A DNA stretch of 64,000 nt from Amycolatopsis lexingtonensis. GTDB lineage: Bacteria; Actinomycetota; Actinomycetes; Mycobacteriales; Pseudonocardiaceae. How positions within the stretch are numbered: position 1 is the first letter of the stretch; each line of letters begins with the position of its first letter. Under the pieces are notes generated by a model. It saw only the letters and a list, made by a program, of their open reading frames with translations, ran no database searches and was not told where the DNA came from. The stretch lies in assembly GCF_014873755.1 (NCBI RefSeq), contig NZ_JADBEG010000001.1:1056501-1120500 (forward strand). The letters are read 5' to 3'. This document shows positions 58,578-64,000 of this stretch, piece after piece. The position numbers and the translations under genes are program-made.

Positions 58578-59378
58578 TCAGCGCGTTGACCGCGACGGGT
58601 GGGCGAGCACGAAATCGCGGAGCAACCGAGCGGTTTCCCGGGCGAACTCCATCGTGATTCCGTGGCGAGCGTCCGGAATCACCGCCAGCCTCGCCCCGGG
58701 GATCGCGTCGGCGAGCTTCCGTCCGATTTCGGGACTGGCCGCGGGATCGTCCTCGCCGTAGACGAGCAGGGTGGGCGCCGTGATCTCGGGCAGGCGTCCG
58801 GTGAGGTCGAAGCCCGGGATCGCGGCCAGCCGCCGCGCATCCGCCTCCGGTGGGCGATGGACCAGGATCGACTTGAGCTCGGCCACCACTTCCTCGTCTG
58901 CTTGCCCGCGTTCGGACAGGGCGAAGGCGAGCATCCGCGCATCGCGCTGCGACGGAGACAGTTCGACGATCTCGGAGGCCACGGGTGCTTGCAGGGCCGA
59001 GGCGTCGGCGAAGGTGGCGCCGACCGTCAGTGATTGGACGGCGCCGGGTATCGACACCGCGACCTGCAGGGCGATGAAGCCGCCGAACGAGGATCCGAAG
59101 AGGTGCGCTCGCTCGTACCCGAGTCCCCTGATGAGCGCGGCGCAGTCCTCGGCCAGGTCGGGGATGCCGTAGGGATCGGGCGGGTTGACCGACGCTCCGG
59201 AATCGCGCTGGTCGTAGGCGATCGCCCGGATGCCGGCACCGAGCAGGGGCCGGAACGTGTCGTACTGGATGCGGGTGCTTTCGCCGCCGTGCAGCAGGAT
59301 CACCGGCTCACCGGCACCGGACTCCGCGTAGGCGATCTCGATCTCGCCGGTCTTCACCGTGCCCAGTGAGGTGGTCAC
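58578..59378 (-). CDS. Alpha/beta-fold hydrolase
   Basis: Hydrolase of 266 aa. The oxyanion segment is VILLHGGESTR, the nucleophile elbow LFGSSFGGF, the acid is in LLVYGEDDPAAS, and the late His is in PDARHGITMEF. The GTG at 59378 follows AAGGAGG. Immediately upstream is the 29-bp dyad that should bind the divergent TetR. It is probably co-transcribed with the flavin monooxygenase. Confidence 0.87.
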   Translation of the reverse strand: MTTSLGTVKTGEIEIAYAESGAGEPVILLHGGESTRIQYDTFRPLLGAGIRAIAYDQRDSGASVNPPDPYGIPDLAEDCAALIRGLGYERAHLFGSSFGGFIALQVAVSIPGAVQSLTVGATFADASALQAPVASEIVELSPSQRDARMLAFALSERGQADEEVVAELKSILVHRPPEADARRLAAIPGFDLTGRLPEITAPTLLVYGEDDPAASPEIGRKLADAIPGARLAVIPDARHGITMEFARETARLLRDFVLAHPSRSTR

Positions 59379-59389
59379 ACTGGCGCCCT

Positions 59390-59418
59390 CCTTAAAGATA
59401 CTGTTCGTCTCTTTAAGG
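59390..59418. promoter_or_regulatory. 29-bp TetR-type dyad operator
   Basis: CCTTAAAGA (59390-59398) and TCTTTAAGG (59410-59418) are exact inverted arms. The inner AC...GT extends the symmetry to AGA-x-AC-N5-GT-x-TCT. It lies between the divergent hydrolase and tetR starts and is strikingly AT-rich for this genome. Confidence 0.82.
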
Positions 59419-59469
59419 TAGCCTCCGTCCGCCGCGCTGTCCACGGCGAGAGATGGGAAAATCGGAGGC

Positions 59470-60090
59470 GTGCCGGAGAACACGGAGACCTCGGAGACGA
59501 CCGACGCCGGCGCGCGCCCAGCGCGACCGGGTGGCCGCAACGCTCGAGTGCGGTCGCAGATTCTCGCGGCGACGACGGAGCTCGTGGCCCGAAACGGCGT
59601 AGCCGGCCTGCGCTACGAGGAGATCGCCGAACTCGCCGGGGTCAACAAGAACAGCGTCTACCGCAACTGGCCGGACCGAGCCGAACTCGTCAGCGACGCG
59701 TTGCTGCAGTACGCGGAGGATTCCGCACCTCTCCACGACTCCGGCGACCTTCGCCGGGATCTGGTCGACTTCTTGGTGGTGTTGTCCGAGCGTGTGTCGA
59801 GCTCGATCGGCCGGGCTCTGTTGCAGGCCGGCATCGCGGCTGCCGGGAACACGGATCTGGACGAGGTGGTCCGGGCGGTCTTCGACCGACGGCTCGTCAC
59901 CGTCCGCCGGCGATTCGACAGCGCCGTCGGAAAGGGGGAGATCCCCCCTGTCGACAGCTACTTCCTCACCGAACTGCTGTCCGGGCCGGTGTACCTCTAC
60001 GCCATCCGGCGACGCCACCCCTTCACCCGCGAGGTGGCCGAGAAGATCGTCGATGTGGTCTTGGCCGGCCTCCACGCCGCCATGCCGTAG
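59470..60090 (+). CDS. TetR-family transcriptional regulator
   Basis: Regulator of 206 aa. A disordered N-terminus (about 1-22) precedes the HTH (YEEIAELAGVNKNSVYRNW) and a helical ligand domain. It starts with GTG at 59470. It is divergent from the hydrolase/monooxygenase genes, with a strong dyad between them, so it is the likely repressor of both. Confidence 0.9.
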   Translation: MPENTETSETTDAGARPARPGGRNARVRSQILAATTELVARNGVAGLRYEEIAELAGVNKNSVYRNWPDRAELVSDALLQYAEDSAPLHDSGDLRRDLVDFLVVLSERVSSSIGRALLQAGIAAAGNTDLDEVVRAVFDRRLVTVRRRFDSAVGKGEIPPVDSYFLTELLSGPVYLYAIRRRHPFTREVAEKIVDVVLAGLHAAMP

Positions 60091-60286
60091 GGCTCAGATC
60101 AGCTGGAGCAAGATCCGCCGTCTCGTTCCCGGGGTTGCCGCTCGCCGAGTGCGCGGGGAACAGCGGTGTGCGTGGGGTCGGTCGATCGGGATCGTGCCTC
60201 GGGCGGGTGCGAAGGTGGTGGGCCGTGTGAAGAGCGCCGAGCAAACGTCGTTGCGGCTGGTGCACTGCCCGTGAAGACTGACCGCC

Positions 60287-60904
60287 ATGCTCGTCCTGGA
60301 ACCGGTGATCGACGCGGCCGACGCGACCGGGTTCACCTTCTGGCCGGTCGCAGCCCGTGTCGGGCGTTCCTTTGTCCACATGTCAGCGGGCATGTCCCCG
60401 CTCGAGGTCGGCACGGTGATGGCGGCCCTGCAGCCTCAGGGGTCCGATGCCTCTGCGGCACATCCTCGTGACGCTGTCGCCGTGCTTCAGGCCATCATCG
60501 AGACCGACTGCCTGATCGCCGCCGGCGGTCTGCTGGCCCGCGACTCGCAGACAGGGGTCGCTATCCCGCCGAGCTGCTGCTGCGGCCTGGAGGGCTGGCG
60601 CGAATGGACCACCGTCCCGCACGGTGGCCAGCCGTGGCTCGGCCACAGCCCCGCACCGTGGGTGGAGCACCTCGACAACGCCGTGCGCATCTGGCCCGAC
60701 GGTGGCCTCGGCGAGGCCCCGCCCCCGATCGAGCGCGCGATCACGGCACCGTTGGATATCGTCACCGCTCAACTGCACAGCACGCACCAAGACCTCCTCG
60801 GCTTCTTGGACGCAGCCACCCAATGGGCGCATGAGTTTGCTCCCGGCATGGTCTGGGACCTCGTGGCCAAGCTCGACGACAGTTTCGCGATCACCGAACG
60901 GTGA
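60287..60904 (+). CDS. Conserved hypothetical protein
   Basis: Soluble protein of 205 aa. A central SCCCGLEGWREW segment with three consecutive Cys, followed by WLGHSPAPWVEHL, looks conserved and may be structural or metal-binding. No catalytic family was recognised. No clear partner gene: the tetR gene ends 196 bp upstream and a decayed stretch follows. Confidence 0.65.
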   Translation: MLVLEPVIDAADATGFTFWPVAARVGRSFVHMSAGMSPLEVGTVMAALQPQGSDASAAHPRDAVAVLQAIIETDCLIAAGGLLARDSQTGVAIPPSCCCGLEGWREWTTVPHGGQPWLGHSPAPWVEHLDNAVRIWPDGGLGEAPPPIERAITAPLDIVTAQLHSTHQDLLGFLDAATQWAHEFAPGMVWDLVAKLDDSFAITER

Positions 60905-61199
60905 ACCCTCTCGAGGCAGTACTCCGTACTCTTTCGGCGGTGGTGACCCGGTGCCAACAGCCGGCGCCGTCCGATCAGCGGCATGACAGTGCGCTCCGCG
61001 CAGCGGCGGCAAACCCGGCACGTGCCATCCGAGCCTGCTCACGCGCCCGTTCCGTCCAAACAACTCGTTGAGAGCGGACGCGAACAGGCATCGTTGATCG
61101 CCCGTCGGACGGCCTGGTTCCACGCCTACACCGTCCAGAAGAACGTCTTCGCCCGCCCGGCGCGGACCAGAGCAGGGCACCACCGGCCGGGTCGACGGT
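60905..61199. other. Decayed non-coding stretch
   Basis: No intact gene is seen on either strand. One minus-strand frame contains CLFASALNELFGRNG and RLGWHVPGL, which have a protein-like look and may continue the remnant at 61200. Otherwise nothing recognisable. Confidence 0.4.
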
Positions 61200-61534
61200 C
61201 GGCGGCGCGAGCACGGTGACGCACCGCGCGTCGGTGAGCAGCGTGTCGTGGCAGCGGCGTCGCCACCACCGTCGGCCCGCGGCTTGCCCCGCCGCGGCCA
61301 AGGCGAATACCGGGACAACGGCCGGCCCCCAGCGCGCGGTCCACCCGATGACCTCGGCAACCACGTGGTGGAGGGCGGTCCAGGGACCGCCAAGTAGCCG
61401 CCGACCCACCCCCGGTGCTGGCGAAGCCGTCGAAAGGCGCCTGAGGTTCGCCGACATCGAGAGGCGGCTCGACACGCTCGCGTTGCCGGCGCGGTCCAGC
61501 CCAGCAGCGTCAAAATTGTCGGTGAGCCCCGGTA
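61200..61534 (-). pseudogene. Remnant of a conjugative-element-type membrane protein
   Basis: The minus-strand frame reads GWTARWGPAVVPVFALAAAG, then RRWWRRRCHDTLL, then ARCVTVLAPPTVDPAGGALLW. I know this combination (helix, Arg-rich stretch, then a VDPAGG-x-x-LW segment) from the N-termini of large ATP-binding proteins in actinobacterial integrative/conjugative elements. Downstream the frame degenerates and the long ATPase part is absent. Only a fragment of perhaps 100 codons remains. The 5' end abuts the DUF1963-like gene. The family match is from memory and unverified. Confidence 0.5.
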
Positions 61535-62398
61535 GTGTCCGCGATCGTGCCGACCACCCCAGCACCCACCGACAACGGCCGCGAGATCCCGGGGATCACC
61601 GAACTCGCGCGCACCGCCACCCGCCTGCACCCGAAGCCCGGCGAGCCCACCGCTCGCGACAGCCACATCGGAGGCCCACTGTGGTGGCCCGCCGCCGAGC
61701 CGTGGCCGCATTGCGACGGACGGATGCCCACCTCCAGCGGACGACCGCAGGAGGGCTGGACGCCCGAGCACCAGGTTGAAGAGCCGGTCGCGCTGGTCAG
61801 CGCGATCCAGCTCTTCCGCCGTGACTTCCCGGACCTGCCCTTCCCGGACGGCACCGATCTGCTGCAGGTGTTGCTCTGCCCCAACGAGCACAACGGTGCC
61901 GACTTCTACGGTCCCGGAGTCCACATGGTCTGGCGAGCGTCCGCGGAGGTGACCGAGCCGGCCGGGCCACCGCCACGGCCGGCGACCGTCGACGCCGAGT
62001 TCATCCCGCGTCCGTGCGTGTTGAACCCGTGCCAGGTCGTCGAATATCCGGATCTCGACGAAGTGCCGGACGAGATCAAATCGACTCTGTCGTTTGTGGA
62101 CAAGGCCGGCTTCGTCGACGACGACTACGAGGGGTGGCCTCCGGTCATCCAGGCCAGCAAGGTCGGCGGCTGGGCTTTCTGGTGGCAAACCAGTCCGTGG
62201 AAACTGAACTGCGAGGACTGTGGCACGGGCCTTCGTCTCCTTTTGTCGCTGCACACCTATGAAAACGAAGACGAGCTGTGCTCCTGCGAGGTCGGCCGGC
62301 TGGATCCCGTCGGGTGGGAGTTCGGCAGGCAGGGCGCCTTGAACATCTTCGCCTGTCCGAGCGACTGCACGCATGCGTTCAAGCTGCACATCGACTGA
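61535..62398 (+). CDS. DUF1963/YwqG-like protein
   Basis: Soluble protein of 287 aa. IGGPLWWPAAEPWPHC, AIQLFRRDFPDLPFPDGTDLLQVLLCPNEH and PRPCVLNPCQVVEYPD follow the layout of YwqG/DUF1963 proteins in actinomycetes. The C-terminal part has Cys pairs (NCEDCG, CSCEVG, CPSDC) that may bind a metal. YwqG-like proteins are sometimes found as immunity or housekeeping proteins of unknown role. GTG start at 61535. Confidence 0.75.
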   Translation: MSAIVPTTPAPTDNGREIPGITELARTATRLHPKPGEPTARDSHIGGPLWWPAAEPWPHCDGRMPTSSGRPQEGWTPEHQVEEPVALVSAIQLFRRDFPDLPFPDGTDLLQVLLCPNEHNGADFYGPGVHMVWRASAEVTEPAGPPPRPATVDAEFIPRPCVLNPCQVVEYPDLDEVPDEIKSTLSFVDKAGFVDDDYEGWPPVIQASKVGGWAFWWQTSPWKLNCEDCGTGLRLLLSLHTYENEDELCSCEVGRLDPVGWEFGRQGALNIFACPSDCTHAFKLHID

Positions 62399-62763
62399 GT
62401 TCCCGGTGATACCTCGGAGACGGTTCACAGCTCCACCCACTCGGAGCTCGTGTCGGAACCGTCGAGAAGTCGGGACCCTGCGCCACGGCACCGACGTCTG
62501 TCCGGACGTCGCGCGCAGTCTTGATCAACCAGCGCGGGCCGCGACGTCGTCGCGAGTGGAGGGTCGTCGGCTGAGCGGATCACCGGTCGCGCACGAGTTC
62601 ACAGCAGCGACTTCGGCCCACGGCCGTCGTTGTGCGGCGGCCGTGGGCCGGAATCACGATCAACTGCGGAGATCGAGCGTGGAACCTCCGCGGCTTCGTG
62701 TGGATCTGGCCGGTGCTTCTACTTGTCAGGCTGGGGACGGATGGCGAGGTGAGCGCTTTGCGA
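62399..62763. other. Intergenic region between convergent genes
   Basis: A 365-bp gap between the DUF1963-like gene and the protease gene. Its only clear element is the hairpin at 62614-62650. Open frames here lack recognisable sequence. Confidence 0.5.
62614..62650. terminator. Bidirectional hairpin terminator
   Basis: CGGCCCACGGCCG and CGGCCGTGGGCCG form a perfect 13-bp stem with an 11-nt loop between two convergent genes. No T-run is present on either side, so it may be a weak or Rho-assisted terminator. Confidence 0.65.
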
Positions 62764-64000
62764 TCAGATGACGAAGTCTCCGACGAAGTGGGCCATCATG
62801 CCGGTCCTGTTGGCGTACACGCCCGTGAGTCCGTTGTCGTTGAGCGCGGAGATCACGCCGAGTGCGGCGGCGCCACTCGTGCCGAGATCCAGGAAGACCG
62901 GGCCGCCGCTGTCACCGAACTGGACGATCGACGTCGCTGACGTTACCCGCGTCTGATTGCACACCGTCACATCTGTGGGAATTCCGGTTTCCGGGTTGGG
63001 GCCTTCGACGATCGAGCACTGATCCGGGATCGATACGTGGCCTGAGCACTGGGTACCGGAGAATGATCCATCGAAGCAAACCGCGACGCCTTGGACCGCG
63101 ACCGTCGTGGCGGCGGTGACCGGCGTGGCTTGCAGTCCACCGTTGGCGCTGCTCCACACGTAGGGGGCGTAGTTCCCGCCGTCGAGCAGCATGGAGTCGG
63201 ATCCACCCTCGCTGAAGGCGTTCACGAAGGCAAAACCCATGTGGCCGGTTTCCCAAAGCGTGTTGTTCGGCTGGTCGTAGTAGCCCTGCGTCCAGTTGAT
63301 GTTCGGCTGGCTGCAATGCCCCGCGGACGCCATGGCGTCGGCGCCGGTGCTCCACATTCCCCCGGCCGTGCACTCCTCCAGTTCCTCCTGCCCGGCTACG
63401 TTGAACTCCCGCCACATGCGGTCGCCGCCGATGTAGGGCTCGGAGTCGACCAAAGGTGGCCCTGCTGCCGCCGGTGCGAAGCTCTTTCGGGCGGAGGTGC
63501 CCGTTTTCGCGTTGTCCTGCGATGCGATTTTCACGACCTTGGGTAGGCCGCTGAGTTTGGTGATTTTGTCGGCGCTCTTGTCGCGAGATCGAGTGACCAG
63601 CTCGACTTTGTCCCCGAAGAGCGCCGATGCCTCTTGAGCTATGGCGGGCGTCACCTGGGTGAGACCGACCTCTACTTTGTCCGCTTTCGGATCGATGCCC
63701 CAGGTGGCCAGCGATGCCTTGACGTCGGATGTCCACGGCTGCGTGGTGGAGATCTGATCCATGACTCGTTTGAGTTCTTCGTGGCTGTACTTCACGCTGT
63801 CGACCTCGATAGCGACGTTTTGCCTCGCGCCCAGTGCTTCGCCGTCGACGTCGTCCGAGGATCGAAGTGCCGGTGTCCCTTTCAGGGCCTCGGGGTGTGC
63901 CATGGTCACGTGCAGCGTGTTCGTGGATTGGTCGTAGAAAGGATCCCCGTACGCCTGCGGTGATGCGTTGATCTCGGCTCGGAGTTCGCCGAATGGTGTG
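62764..64000 (-). CDS. Secreted trypsin-like serine protease (5' end outside the window)
   Basis: The frame runs off the right edge with no stop, because codons upstream of the ATG at 63909 are open and protein-like (for example AYGDPFYDQSTNTLHVTM). At least 411 residues are in view. The first part (VKYSHEELKRVMDQI...) looks like an alpha-lytic-protease-type propeptide. The S1 domain has His in ASAGHCS, a likely Asp in EGGSDSMLLD, and Ser in QFGDSGGPVF. Cys pairs (CTAGG...GHCS, CFDG...CSG, CSIV...CNQ) suggest disulphides. The signal peptide should lie beyond 64000. Confidence 0.88.
   Translation of the reverse strand, partial: TPFGELRAEINASPQAYGDPFYDQSTNTLHVTMAHPEALKGTPALRSSDDVDGEALGARQNVAIEVDSVKYSHEELKRVMDQISTTQPWTSDVKASLATWGIDPKADKVEVGLTQVTPAIAQEASALFGDKVELVTRSRDKSADKITKLSGLPKVVKIASQDNAKTGTSARKSFAPAAAGPPLVDSEPYIGGDRMWREFNVAGQEELEECTAGGMWSTGADAMASAGHCSQPNINWTQGYYDQPNNTLWETGHMGFAFVNAFSEGGSDSMLLDGGNYAPYVWSSANGGLQATPVTAATTVAVQGVAVCFDGSFSGTQCSGHVSIPDQCSIVEGPNPETGIPTDVTVCNQTRVTSATSIVQFGDSGGPVFLDLGTSGAAALGVISALNDNGLTGVYANRTGMMAHFVGDFVI

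Noticed and set aside
62373..62771. 132-codon plus-strand frame between the DUF1963-like and protease genes.
   Set aside because: It overlaps the end of the previous gene and the hairpin at 62614, lacks recognisable sequence and has no convincing ribosome-binding site.
1..64000. CRISPR arrays, tRNA or rRNA genes, and replication origins.
   Set aside because: No regularly spaced repeats, cloverleaf sequences or rRNA segments were noticed while reading; a dedicated scan was not possible.

Overview
The window is very GC-rich. Its genes are tightly packed, with many ATGA/GTGA overlaps and GTG starts. Its families (IclR and TetR regulators, MMPL and YhgE/Pip exporters, an RDD protein, TAP-type peptidase, 3Fe-4S ferredoxin/P450 sets) point to a filamentous actinomycete. 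I infer Pseudonocardiaceae (Amycolatopsis-like) from gene style, not from a database search.

Region 1 (about 0.2-19.7 kb) is a catabolic island of three regulated blocks. A LysR gene faces a hydrolase-SDR-TIM barrel-MFS operon (1.2-4.9 kb). A second LysR faces a hydrolase-MFS-nitroreductase operon (5.9-8.7 kb). An IclR gene faces a long operon (9.6-17.7 kb): a 22-codon leader, polyol-permease-like MFS, hydrolase, damaged SDR, SnoaL-like protein, second TIM barrel, hydroxyquinol 1,2-dioxygenase, maleylacetate reductase, aromatic-acid MFS and SDR. The last part sends hydroxyquinol to 3-oxoadipate, but no hydroxylase that could make hydroxyquinol is in the operon. The dehydrogenases, dehydratase-like proteins and polyol-type importer suggest that an alicyclic polyol or hydroaromatic compound may be aromatised by oxidation and dehydration. 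A palindrome TGCCA-N5-TGGCA occurs upstream of this operon and again between a dehalogenase-like hydrolase and a nitrilase homologue that lacks its catalytic Cys and Glu.

Region 2 (19.7-27.7 kb, minus strand) is an envelope cluster that resembles a copper-acquisition locus: a secreted beta-propeller protein, YcnI (DUF1775), a CopC-CopD fusion and a PepSY membrane protein. The expected copper ligands are replaced in both the YcnI and CopC parts. A VanB-type reductase and a proline-rich surface protein lie upstream. Region 3 (27.9-32.5 kb) has two paralogous transposase-derived HTH proteins with lost catalytic residues around a secreted anchored protein, then an unusual GNAT-methyltransferase fusion.

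Region 4 (32.5-48.3 kb) has two minus-strand catabolic operons: extradiol dioxygenase/FAH/acyl-CoA ligase/flavin monooxygenase/CMD, and P450/ferredoxin/ferredoxin reductase. Each has the same operator array (a 14-bp palindrome, then a 13-mer at identical spacing). An intact TetR gene lies beside the P450 operon. A headless, frameshifted TetR paralogue lies beside the dioxygenase operon. Between them are another TetR gene, an MMPL transporter fused to a P-loop domain, and a YhgE/Pip protein. A frameshifted MHS-transporter remnant follows.

Region 5 (48.3-64 kb) is more ordinary: a two-component system, RDD protein, TAP-like peptidase, sulfatase, LspA homologue, hypothetical proteins (one with a compensated double frameshift), a flavin monooxygenase, a TetR/hydrolase pair sharing a strong dyad operator, a remnant of a conjugative-element-type gene, a DUF1963-like protein, and a secreted trypsin-like protease that runs off the right edge.
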